This document shows positions 1-8,307 of a stretch of DNA of 39,077 nucleotides, piece after piece. Source of the DNA: an uncultured Lachnospiraceae bacterium (lineage in GTDB: Bacteria; Bacillota; Clostridia; Lachnospirales; Lachnospiraceae); contig CADBNF010000004.1 in NCBI GenBank assembly GCA_902796005.1, forward strand, positions 1 through 39,077. Reading direction: 5' to 3'. The notes under the pieces are model-generated. The model did not search any database and was not told where the DNA came from. It was given only the letters and a program-made list of their open reading frames with translations. The number at the start of each line of letters is the position of its first letter. The first letter of the stretch is position 1. The translations under genes and the position numbers were made by a program.

Positions 1-126
1 GCGGGACCCGCAGTCCGGATTTGAGAATGCGGCAGGTTTTCAACGGTGCAGGGTCACGTCGGCGGTTCTTCTGCCGGGTCGAATGTTTGCTATGCTTGCA
101 ATAAAATATATTTCTGCAAAAGCTGC
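1..126. other. Left-edge non-coding sequence
   Basis: This stretch lies beyond the stop of the leftward lipoprotein gene. I see no convincing coding frame and no strong terminator. The only structures are short, for example a GCGGG/CCCGC inverted repeat at the very edge. The lipoprotein transcript probably ends outside the window. Confidence 0.4.
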
Positions 127-1446
127 TTATTCCGCCGGGAGCGTTATCGGCTCCGTTTTCTCGAAAAGCAGGCCGCCGGCGGAGGAAATGCCGCGGAAGG
201 AAACCGTCAGCGCCGGACGGCTGTCCTCCTGGGTGGTCTTCGTATTTACCGTCACGTACCGCCAGCTGCCGGCGCCTATGTCGCTGCCGGAAACCCACCA
301 GTCGGCGGAGTCTTCTTCCATTACCCGGTCCAGGTGCACATTGGTATCGGAAATGTTCTTCACCAGTAGATACCATTCGTAATACCGGTTCTGCTCCTCC
401 CCGAAGGTACTGTCGAATTCGCCCAGGCCGGTAAAGCCCACCTGAATATACTCGTTTTCAAACAGGAGATTTTCGATGACCGGCGCTTCCTTCGCCTCTC
501 CCTTTACGGAAAGCGTCACCGGATACCAGCTGCCGCCGGTCGTGCTGCCGAACATGCTGCTTTCCTTTTCATCCGTTAACAGAAGCAGGGAAACGTCGCT
601 CGCCCCGGTGATGCCGCTTTCCTCTATATCCGATGAAGAAATATAAAAATCCGTATAGCATTCCTCTCCCGGCTCCAGCTGGTAAGCGGAGCCGCCGCTT
701 ACGAAAAAGGCGCCGTTTAAGGAAATGCCGCCGGCCCGGAAGGGAATCGTTGTACGGGAATGGTTCTCCGCCTTCAGGAAACAGTACAGGGAATCATTCC
801 AGTAACCCTTCGGTGGTGTGCCCAGCGCGTTAAGGGTTACGCGGAAGCCGTCCTTTTCCAGGAGCACCTGCTCCTTCGCCTGTACCCCGTTTTCACCGGT
901 AAGCAGTATCTCCGGGGTAAAGTCCGCGGGAATCACCACCTCCGCGTCACTCTCCCATAAGATTTCCGAATCCGACCCGTCTTCCTTTATCCGTTCTTCC
1001 GTAAGATGGCAGGAAAACACCCGCTCTTTGCCGGAAGCGGGACTGCCAAAGAGCCGCATGTCATCGAAATCCAGCGTCTCAACCTTCAGCCCCTCGTCCT
1101 CCCAGTAGGTGTGCGACAGGCCTGCCGCATACTTTCCGTCCAGGATGATGTCTGAAACCGTAAAGGTCATGTTTTCCCTTACCGGGGACGTAAACCGCAG
1201 GCAGTCCGTCACCGCCAGGGAATCCGGATCCAGGAATTCCAGAAATTCCACGGTAAGATCTTCATGCTCCGCCAGCAGGAAAATCCCCTTTTCCCTTTCC
1301 GGCACAGCCGCTTCAGTGCCGCTTTCCGCCGAAGCGGAGGCCTCCTGCACCTCCGGGGCGGAGGAAGAAGCCGTATCTCCGCCGCCGCAGCCTGCGGCCG
1401 CAAGGCAGAACATAAGAAGAACAGGAAAAATCTTGATTTTTCTCAT
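127..1446 (-). CDS. Secreted lipoprotein related to the C-terminal repeats of the adjacent clostripain
   Basis: The 439-aa protein starts with a lipoprotein signal: basic MRKIK, a hydrophobic core and a lipobox LAAAGC with the lipidated Cys at residue 20, so it should be anchored outside the membrane. No catalytic motif is visible. The segment reading LLEKDGFRVTLNALG resembles segments LLEADGVTVSLLGLG and LLETEGVKVSL in the C-terminal half of the neighbouring C11 protease, and later parts (PVTLS, then a beta-rich domain) follow the same order. It is therefore probably built from the same beta-sandwich repeats. The protease stop lies 12 bp upstream, and an AGGAGG site between them supports this start and co-transcription. 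A partner, inhibitor or adhesion role is possible but unproven. Confidence 0.8.
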   Translation of the reverse strand: MRKIKIFPVLLMFCLAAAGCGGGDTASSSAPEVQEASASAESGTEAAVPEREKGIFLLAEHEDLTVEFLEFLDPDSLAVTDCLRFTSPVRENMTFTVSDIILDGKYAAGLSHTYWEDEGLKVETLDFDDMRLFGSPASGKERVFSCHLTEERIKEDGSDSEILWESDAEVVIPADFTPEILLTGENGVQAKEQVLLEKDGFRVTLNALGTPPKGYWNDSLYCFLKAENHSRTTIPFRAGGISLNGAFFVSGGSAYQLEPGEECYTDFYISSSDIEESGITGASDVSLLLLTDEKESSMFGSTTGGSWYPVTLSVKGEAKEAPVIENLLFENEYIQVGFTGLGEFDSTFGEEQNRYYEWYLLVKNISDTNVHLDRVMEEDSADWWVSGSDIGAGSWRYVTVNTKTTQEDSRPALTVSFRGISSAGGLLFEKTEPITLPAE

Positions 1447-1458
1447 CTCACTTCCTCC

Positions 1459-4400
1459 TTACTCGCTCTTCAGCACGAAAGGTTTTGTTTCGTACTCACT
1501 GCCATAGGTGTAATCCACCAGCTTCAACGCCAGCTCCGGTCCTTCTTCCCGGCCCGTCTCCACCGTCATCAGTACGGCCGACTCCGGCCCGACGTCACAG
1601 GTATCATAGTAATCCATAAAGGCGCTGTCGTCCGAAAGATCCGTGTCCGCGGGGTAGCAGTAGAGGTTCATGACATTGTCTCCCCGGTTTATAATCCAGA
1701 AAGACCGGGTAACGACGTCCTCACCGTAGTAATTCTGCCCTTCCTCCACACTGTACATCCTGATTTCCAGGGTTTCATCCTGATAAACTGCCTCTTTGTC
1801 AAAGTCAAACGGCGCCTGATCTCCCTGTTCGGAAAGGGTAACCGGACGGGTATAGTACCTGTCATTGATCCCGATCACCACGGACAGGGTAGTAATGCCG
1901 GTAATCCAGGGAAGCCCGCCCTCCGGCTGCGCTTCGATAAGCCGCTGCAGTTCCGCTTCGGCGGTCACCCAGACCGCGTCTCCGGTTTCCGGATCCTTGA
2001 TTTCCCGGAAGGTATCTCCCATGGCCATAATGTTTTCGACGGTTTCCCGGGCTGAACAGTACCAGGTGGTTTTATCCGGCAGCCGGCCCGTCAGATCCGT
2101 CCCGATATAGATGCCGTTTGCAACCATGCCGGTGATTTCCACAACCGCTTCCGATCCGCTGTTATTTTCCGCCGAAAAGGCCGCCTTCACCTCATCATAG
2201 GTGGCCGTCTCCCCGGTGAAATTGCTGTCCATCGGAAGGCCCAGGCCCAGAAGGGAGACCGTTACGCCATCCGCTTCCAGGAGGATCTGCTCCTCTGCCC
2301 GGGCGGAAAGGGCAGCGGTCCACCGTACCGGGAAGTCCAGCGCTTCGGAAAGGCGGACACCCGGATTTCCCTTGTAAAGGGTTGCATCATTGTCCCGCCG
2401 GACTATCTTACAGGGAAATTCCAGGGCTGCAGCCGTATTTTCTCCCGAACGGATCAGGTCCCTGGTCACGCCGGACAGGGCTGCCATTTTGGTTTGTCCC
2501 GCCTCCAGGTTCAGCCAGGCATGCAGGTTTTCTCCGGAAATCTTCCCGTTGACAGCTGCGCCTTCTCCCCCCGCACTGACGATAACGGGCCAGTCATTGC
2601 TGTTTTCCCCCTTCAGGAAATACAGGGGATAACCGGTGGAGCTGTCCCGGGCTGCAGTCAGGCTTACCTTCACGCCCTCCGTTTCCAGCAGGGTGACCTC
2701 GTCTCCCTCGTCCCAGGAAACGAAATCCGTCTCCGGTCTGCTGCCCTCCGCCGGCGCCGCAGCCGGCACGATGGGGAACAGCTCGGAGGAATACAGGTTG
2801 CCCTGGACGTCCATCACGTTGATGATGAGGAAATACTCCTCTCCGTTGTCATACAGGGGCTCGAACCGGAAGGTGGGATTGTCCGCCAGCGGCACCTCCT
2901 GCCAGAGCACCGATTCCTGCTCCGGCCAGTCCCAGTAATATTTCACGCTGCCGTCCTCATCCCGGGACAGGTAGTGGGGCGTCATCTTGTAGAAGCGGAT
3001 AACGTCCCAGTCAGACAGGTCCACCGGCTCCTGCTTGCCGCCGGAGAACTCCTCTTCCCCGGCCTCCACGGGGAAAACGCCCTTGATGACCATTTCCCCG
3101 GTCTGGCGGTTGGCTGAAAAGCGGATCTCCGTTTCCAGGGCATCGTCGCCGGAGCCGTAGGACTCGCCTTTTGTCAGCACCATGTTCATGGCCTTGTAGT
3201 CCGTCATTCCGTCCACGGTATCGTACATCAATGTGAAGGGAATGCCCTTAAAGCCGAAATCCGTCTCGAAATACAGGATATTTCCGTCAAATTCCGCGGT
3301 GAGCTTTCCTTTTTTCTCCTCCACGTCCCAGCTGCAGTAGATAACGGAATACAGGTCCTCCGCATCCCTTCTCAGGATATAGTAATTGCTCTTTGCATAC
3401 ACCGCCGCCTGTTCTTCGGTCAGCTGCAGGGTATAGGTGGAGGGAGCTGCGCCTTCGGAGACCTCCATGGTACCTTCGAAGTATTCCTGCATATCCGTTC
3501 CCAGCCATACCTTGTCATACCGTTCCAGATAGGTAAGGTAGTCAGGGAAAAGGCCCAGGGTCCGGTAGGCGTCGCTCCAGGTCTTTTTATAATAGGATTT
3601 GTTGTAATAGGGGTAATACAGGCTCACGCCGCAGCATTCCGGCGTATTGGAGACATTGTAGACCACCAGATCCTCCAGTGCCTGCAAAAGGGCAGCGTTT
3701 TCCTTCGGATAGTCTTCCGCAAGCTCGATGGCCGCCCGCTGCAGATCCACCAGGTCATATTCCGAACCGGTGCTGGCCCGGCCGATGGCCCTGGTATTGA
3801 CCCGGGCGGAGGCCAGACGGCTGTAGTCGCCGGACACATCCCCGGCCGCCTTCTTAAAGAGGGCGTTGACCGCCTCTTCCAGCCTGTCCGCCGCGGAAAG
3901 GTCCATCACGGACAGGGTGGCTTCCGGGTTGTAATTCTCCCGTTCGGCTGCCTTTTCTTCCGTAAATGCCAGGTAATTGTCGGCGATGCTGCGGGTCAGC
4001 TCTTCCGCCGGCAGCCTGCCGAAATCCTGCAGAAAGGCATAATACCAGCCGAAGCCCGGCTCCACCTCCTGGGAGGAAACCAAAAAGCCGGCATAGTCAC
4101 GCCACACGCAGGCCAGCTCGGCGGAAGCCATCAGGCAGGCGTCAAAGCCCACCCAGTCCAGCTTCAAATCCCCGGCAAAGGGCGTTTTATCCATGGCCTC
4201 CTTCATCTCCGGCAGCGTCAGGGCGTCCTTGTCGAAGAGCAGATCCTTGCCGTAGCCCATGACCGGACCGTTGCCGTGATCCCAGAAAATCAGGGCATAA
4301 CGGTCTGCCGGATGGCTTTTAACGGCTTCATTGACAAATGCCGCCAGGCAGTCCGGCTCTCCCATGGACTGCAGGGGCAGCGTGCCCTCCTGCTCAAAGC

Positions 4401-4710
4401 CCTTATCCGTCAGGTGCAGCAGGGACAGGCTTTCCGTATCGCCCAAATCGCCCTGCCATTTTGAGGTGCCGCCGGCGCAGATGACGATATCCGCCGCCGT
4501 CATGTCCACGCCGCTTTCCGCCATTTCCTTCATGTCTTCCGTCGCGGCGCCCATCTTCGACTCCAGGTCGGAACCGATCATGTAGATCATCAGGGTGGTT
4601 TTTCCCTCGGGCTTTTCCTCTGCCAGGGGCTTCACCGCTGCCGCGGCGGTTCCCGCCAGAAGGAAAACCGTAAGGAGGCCGGCGCCTACCCGCTTCCAGA
4701 GTTTCTTCAT
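1459..4710 (-). CDS. Clostripain-family (C11) cysteine peptidase with long beta-repeat C-terminus
   Basis: The 1083-aa protein has an N-terminal signal peptide (MKKLWKRVGAGLL to about residue 26). The C11 core then begins with TTLMIYMIGSDLE. The catalytic His is H145 in WDHGNGP and the catalytic Cys is C192 in GFDACLMAS, matching the clostripain dyad, whose members typically cleave after basic residues. About residues 400-1083 are beta-rich repeats that resemble the adjacent lipoprotein and may bind substrate or envelope. There is no sortase motif, so it is probably secreted. An AAGGAG site precedes the ATG. I see no good promoter in the short upstream gap, which is filled by the terminator of the M30-like gene, so expression may depend on read-through. 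Confidence 0.9.
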   Translation of the reverse strand: MKKLWKRVGAGLLTVFLLAGTAAAAVKPLAEEKPEGKTTLMIYMIGSDLESKMGAATEDMKEMAESGVDMTAADIVICAGGTSKWQGDLGDTESLSLLHLTDKGFEQEGTLPLQSMGEPDCLAAFVNEAVKSHPADRYALIFWDHGNGPVMGYGKDLLFDKDALTLPEMKEAMDKTPFAGDLKLDWVGFDACLMASAELACVWRDYAGFLVSSQEVEPGFGWYYAFLQDFGRLPAEELTRSIADNYLAFTEEKAAERENYNPEATLSVMDLSAADRLEEAVNALFKKAAGDVSGDYSRLASARVNTRAIGRASTGSEYDLVDLQRAAIELAEDYPKENAALLQALEDLVVYNVSNTPECCGVSLYYPYYNKSYYKKTWSDAYRTLGLFPDYLTYLERYDKVWLGTDMQEYFEGTMEVSEGAAPSTYTLQLTEEQAAVYAKSNYYILRRDAEDLYSVIYCSWDVEEKKGKLTAEFDGNILYFETDFGFKGIPFTLMYDTVDGMTDYKAMNMVLTKGESYGSGDDALETEIRFSANRQTGEMVIKGVFPVEAGEEEFSGGKQEPVDLSDWDVIRFYKMTPHYLSRDEDGSVKYYWDWPEQESVLWQEVPLADNPTFRFEPLYDNGEEYFLIINVMDVQGNLYSSELFPIVPAAAPAEGSRPETDFVSWDEGDEVTLLETEGVKVSLTAARDSSTGYPLYFLKGENSNDWPVIVSAGGEGAAVNGKISGENLHAWLNLEAGQTKMAALSGVTRDLIRSGENTAAALEFPCKIVRRDNDATLYKGNPGVRLSEALDFPVRWTAALSARAEEQILLEADGVTVSLLGLGLPMDSNFTGETATYDEVKAAFSAENNSGSEAVVEITGMVANGIYIGTDLTGRLPDKTTWYCSARETVENIMAMGDTFREIKDPETGDAVWVTAEAELQRLIEAQPEGGLPWITGITTLSVVIGINDRYYTRPVTLSEQGDQAPFDFDKEAVYQDETLEIRMYSVEEGQNYYGEDVVTRSFWIINRGDNVMNLYCYPADTDLSDDSAFMDYYDTCDVGPESAVLMTVETGREEGPELALKLVDYTYGSEYETKPFVLKSE

Positions 4711-4734
4711 TGTATGTCTCCTTGTTTCAGAAAT

Positions 4735-4787
4735 AAGAGCGCCTTCCGTCAGTCTGCTGCCAAAGCAGACAAACTGAAAGCGCTCTT
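4735..4787. terminator. Bidirectional intrinsic terminator
   Basis: The arms AAGAGCGC (4735-4742) and GCGCTCTT (4780-4787) enclose a second stem, TCAG+TCTGC pairing with GCAGA+CTGA. The + side has a six-T run and the minus side a weaker CTTATTT. It sits 29 bp past the stop of the M30-like gene and directly before the clostripain ribosome site. Confidence 0.8.
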
Positions 4788-4815
4788 TTTTATCTCCGGT
4801 TCTTTCCGGAATCAG

Positions 4816-6477
4816 TTATTTATAGCAGATGCCCGTTACCGGTTTGAAATTCGAATCCAGGCCGATGTAAATCAGGCCGTAGTCCGCATCCTCCGGAATC
4901 GAGAAGGTTCCGTCCGCGGTCGCCGCGATGACACGGCCGCCGCCCTGGATGTCTGCCGGATTATACTGATCGTACAGCAGGGTCTGGGCGTCCACCTTTT
5001 CGTAGGCTTCGGGGTCTTCCGGATCCAGGGTAAGCAGGGACATATAGAAGTCCAGAACCATCTTGCTTACCCATTCCTGGTCCTTGTTTGCAAAGGTCAG
5101 CTCTGCGGGATAGGCATAATTATTATCGATCTCCTTTATCAGGCCTGCGGGCATTGAACCGTACAGGGCTGCAGCGGTGGATAAATCCGTATTGTCGCCG
5201 CTGCGGTAATAATCATGGAAATTGTGGAATACATCGTCCCCTGCCTTCTCCTCCAGATACTGGCTGAAAAGGAACACGGAACCGTAAACGCCGATGTCGC
5301 CGTAGCCGTTGGCAAAGTTGTACATGGACTGTCCGTACCGGATCATGTCGGAACCGGCAAAGGATTCATAGTGTCTTTCCATATCCTTCACGCCGGGATA
5401 CAGCTTTTCCTCAATATAGCCGGACATGGCTTCATTAATCCAGGTATCCGCCATGCCTATTGTCTCGCCATTGGAATTATAATAGCCTTCGAACATATCT
5501 GTGCGGCAGATCAGGTGCTGGAATTCGTGGGCCTGGGTACTGAAGACCACATCTTCATATTCGTCCAGGCAGACCAGGGAATTCACATTGATGATGGCAT
5601 GGTCCGTGTTCAGTCCGGCAGCCGCTGCCTGCTCCTCTGAAATTTCATCGGAGGCGAAAAGGTCGTTCGGTATGAAAAAGCCGAGAACGCCTTCAGGCTC
5701 TTCCATATCATAATACAGAATGTTCACCTTGCCGCCCTCATCGGTAAAACGGGCCGTGCCGAAGGTTTCCACGTCTGCGGGATAGATAACCGTGTCAAAT
5801 TCATCTCCGTAACGCTGTGCCTGCTCTTCGGTAATGCTTCCGTCAAGGGCCCAGATATAACAGTACTCACCGGCATACAGGCATTCCATGGTCTCAAGGC
5901 TTCTGGTTTCCGCACCTATATAGAAGTCATGGGTGTCCCCTTCTTCATACACAGGCTGCATACCGCCGGCCCGGCCGCTTTCCGCATTCATATCGGCGCC
6001 TTCGGGGAGGGCGCCAAAGCCCGGCTGTGCAATAAAGGCAAAGGGCGACTCTTCTTCCAGGCCGCCGGCCCTTTTCGCCGTGATATCAATCTGTGAACCG
6101 AGATCACCGGTGCTGAGGGTACTGTTCATATCGTAGCCATAGGAATCCGTATTGGCCTGATCCCACAGGTCCGGGTTATAAATCAGGACATAGGCAATAT
6201 CATCCCGGCCTTCGAAGCTGTCACCGCCCGCCAGGGACGCCTGGGACATCTCCCCGTCCGCAGACAGATCCGAGACGATATCCGCAATACCCTGTTCCGA
6301 TTTTTCGGCAGCTTCGGAAGCTTCCGCGCTTCCGGCTGTATTTGCCTGGATCTCGCCGGTGCTTTCCGGGGAAAGGCCCGACTTCTCCTCCGTGCTCTCC
6401 CGGGCGGTACCGCCGCAGGCAGCCAGGGAGACTGCCAGGAGCAGCGAACAAAGAATGCATGCACCTTTCTTTTTCAT
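4816..6477 (-). CDS. M30-like zinc metallopeptidase lipoprotein
   Basis: The 553-aa protein has a lipoprotein signal with lipobox SLAAC (Cys21), followed by a Ser/Glu/Ala-rich linker to about residue 65. The motif QAHEFQH (residues 317-321 are HEFQH) is a zinc-binding HExxH, and WINEAMSGYIEE about 30 residues later supplies a probable third ligand, E349. This layout resembles M30 (hyicolysin-like) peptidases. The start at 6477 was chosen over an upstream ATG at 6501 because it gives a canonical lipoprotein signal and an AAAGGAGAG site about 8 nt away. It is transcribed towards the C11 protease, so two extracellular peptidases of different classes sit side by side. Family assignment is moderate; surface zinc protease is secure. 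Confidence 0.82.
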   Translation of the reverse strand: MKKKGACILCSLLLAVSLAACGGTARESTEEKSGLSPESTGEIQANTAGSAEASEAAEKSEQGIADIVSDLSADGEMSQASLAGGDSFEGRDDIAYVLIYNPDLWDQANTDSYGYDMNSTLSTGDLGSQIDITAKRAGGLEEESPFAFIAQPGFGALPEGADMNAESGRAGGMQPVYEEGDTHDFYIGAETRSLETMECLYAGEYCYIWALDGSITEEQAQRYGDEFDTVIYPADVETFGTARFTDEGGKVNILYYDMEEPEGVLGFFIPNDLFASDEISEEQAAAAGLNTDHAIINVNSLVCLDEYEDVVFSTQAHEFQHLICRTDMFEGYYNSNGETIGMADTWINEAMSGYIEEKLYPGVKDMERHYESFAGSDMIRYGQSMYNFANGYGDIGVYGSVFLFSQYLEEKAGDDVFHNFHDYYRSGDNTDLSTAAALYGSMPAGLIKEIDNNYAYPAELTFANKDQEWVSKMVLDFYMSLLTLDPEDPEAYEKVDAQTLLYDQYNPADIQGGGRVIAATADGTFSIPEDADYGLIYIGLDSNFKPVTGICYK

Positions 6478-6515
6478 ACTGTAAAGCTCTCCTTTGTGCA
6501 TAAACTGTGCTAAAA

Positions 6516-6521
6516 ATTATA
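6516..6521 (-). promoter_or_regulatory. -10 box upstream of M30-like lipoprotein
   Basis: A perfect TATAAT preceded by TG reads leftwards 39 bp before the start codon. No good -35 lies at the proper distance, so this is a partial promoter call. Confidence 0.5.
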
Positions 6522-6566
6522 CAGGAAATGAAGCAATCATGCTATCGCTCTTTTTCGGCCGCATCC

Positions 6567-8294
6567 TTACCAGTTGGCGTACAGATCCGCCAGAATCTGG
6601 AAGGCTGCCGCAGCCCAGCTGCCGATAAAGCCGCCTGCGTAATAGAAATTGGGAACCGTCTTCAGTCCGTCGCAGTAGGCTTTGGCCGCTTTTTTCGCCA
6701 GCTCCGTTTTCCCGGCCAGATAAAGGCCTGTGGTAATCAGGATATTGTCCGCGGGAAGGATTTTTCCCCTGCCGCTTCCCGGCGCCGTGAAGGGAGAATC
6801 CTTCAGTCCGTCCGTGGTGAACCCGCCGCCGGACAGGAAGCCGCCTCCTTCCTCCAGGTCCTCCGCCATCCGGTCGATAACCTCCCGGGGCAGGCGTTTG
6901 CCCAGGATAAGAGGGTAATAAAACTGGGTATAGGGAACATCTATCACCCGTTCCGGCCGGTAATGGTCATAGGCGACAAAGCGTTCCCCGTTCCAGAAGC
7001 GGGCCAGCAGCGCCTTTATAAGGTTGCGGCTTTTTTCGTACCAGGGGCCGCTCTCCTCTTCCCTGCCGATCATTTCCGCCAGGTCGCCCAGCTTCTCATA
7101 CAGCAGGGCTGCGAAAGCGCTGGTCATCGGTGCATCCACGGCCAGGGTGTCCTTAAACAGCGGACTGTCGTCATTTCCGCTCTCGTCACCGTGCTCCATG
7201 CACAGGATGCCCTCTGCATCGCCCCTGTATGCCTGCAGCCAGGAGGCAAAACGGCTGTATCCCTCGTAAAGCATAACCAGCTTTTCCCGGGGAACCTCCT
7301 TTTTCAGGTCATGCTCCCGCATGAGAAGCTCCAGGGCCCAGCCCTGAATCGGCGGCTTAATCATCAGGTAAGCCACCTTCGCGTCACTGTAAAAATCCGG
7401 AAGCTGGCCGTCCGGCCCCTGCCGGTCAATCATGTTCAGCAGCAGCTCAACGGCCGTGTCCAGGTGGTTTTTCAGCACCACTGCATTCTGGCACATCTGC
7501 CAGGCAGAGGCCGGATCCGCCGAACGCATAAACATATAGGGCCGTTTGACAAGTCCGGCGGGCCGTACAAGATGCGACCAGGTCATGTAGGCCGCTTCCC
7601 TTCTGTCGCCCTCATGCTCTCCGGCCAGGTGCGGCTGCTTTTCCAGGAAGGCCTCCCATTCGGCCGTCACGTCCGCCAGGGCCTCCTCGTAAGTAGGATA
7701 GCTGTCCCGGATGCACCCGAAGGCTTCAAATTCCTCTATGGCCAGCAGAAATTCCCCCTTCTCATCCGGAATAACCTCACCTCTTACCGAAGGCGTGGAC
7801 AGTTCTTCATAATTCCAGGCTGCGTCCATGTCAATCTCACCCTGCAGCGGATTGTAGACGATGGAGCAGACGTAGCCGTAGGCAGTCTCCCAGCCTTTTT
7901 CTCCTCTTCTTCGGGCCATCTGGTGCATGTCCATATCCCGCTCCAGACGAAGGCCCAGTCCGTTTTCACCCTTTACCATAATCAGCGAGGGGGATGCAAA
8001 GCAGAAACGGATGCAGCCGTAGGCGGTGATCACCGTCAGCTCCTCGGCTTCCCCGTGAATGCGGAAGGGGATGATTTCACCGTGATGCACCGGTACCAGC
8101 TTCATCAGCCGGGGATTTTTAAGCTGCCGGGCGCCGTTTCTCCTTGTACCGAGGAAAATGTCCGTGGTACCCCATTTGCCGACCTTTGCCGGCATGGCAA
8201 ACCGCTGGGGCTGAAGGAAAATGCCAAACCAGGCGCCGCAGCGGAAAAACGCATTTGCGGAAACATTGAACAGGCTCTTTTCATTCGTGCTCAC
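6567..8294 (-). CDS. GH63-like (alpha/alpha)6 glycoside hydrolase, copy A
   Basis: The 575-aa protein has no signal peptide and is probably cytosolic. It is a clear paralogue of the gene immediately upstream: both begin with a short N-terminal motif (SLFNVS / NLFNIS) and GAWFGI, both carry KGENGL, KPPIQGW and YEGY, and both have the putative catalytic-loop motif, here EHGDESGNDDSP at residues 368-379. That Glu/Asp pattern is typical of the GH63/GH37 (glucosidase, trehalase, mannosylglycerate hydrolase) clan. The first ~200 residues look like a beta-rich cap. Substrate unknown. The gene follows copy B by 13 bp, so the two form an operon. Compared with copy B it has lost the DxDxDGLPEY stretch before the motif, which suggests diverged specificity. 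Confidence 0.75.
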   Translation of the reverse strand: MSTNEKSLFNVSANAFFRCGAWFGIFLQPQRFAMPAKVGKWGTTDIFLGTRRNGARQLKNPRLMKLVPVHHGEIIPFRIHGEAEELTVITAYGCIRFCFASPSLIMVKGENGLGLRLERDMDMHQMARRRGEKGWETAYGYVCSIVYNPLQGEIDMDAAWNYEELSTPSVRGEVIPDEKGEFLLAIEEFEAFGCIRDSYPTYEEALADVTAEWEAFLEKQPHLAGEHEGDRREAAYMTWSHLVRPAGLVKRPYMFMRSADPASAWQMCQNAVVLKNHLDTAVELLLNMIDRQGPDGQLPDFYSDAKVAYLMIKPPIQGWALELLMREHDLKKEVPREKLVMLYEGYSRFASWLQAYRGDAEGILCMEHGDESGNDDSPLFKDTLAVDAPMTSAFAALLYEKLGDLAEMIGREEESGPWYEKSRNLIKALLARFWNGERFVAYDHYRPERVIDVPYTQFYYPLILGKRLPREVIDRMAEDLEEGGGFLSGGGFTTDGLKDSPFTAPGSGRGKILPADNILITTGLYLAGKTELAKKAAKAYCDGLKTVPNFYYAGGFIGSWAAAAFQILADLYANW

Positions 8295-8307
8295 TTTTTT
8301 CTCCTCC

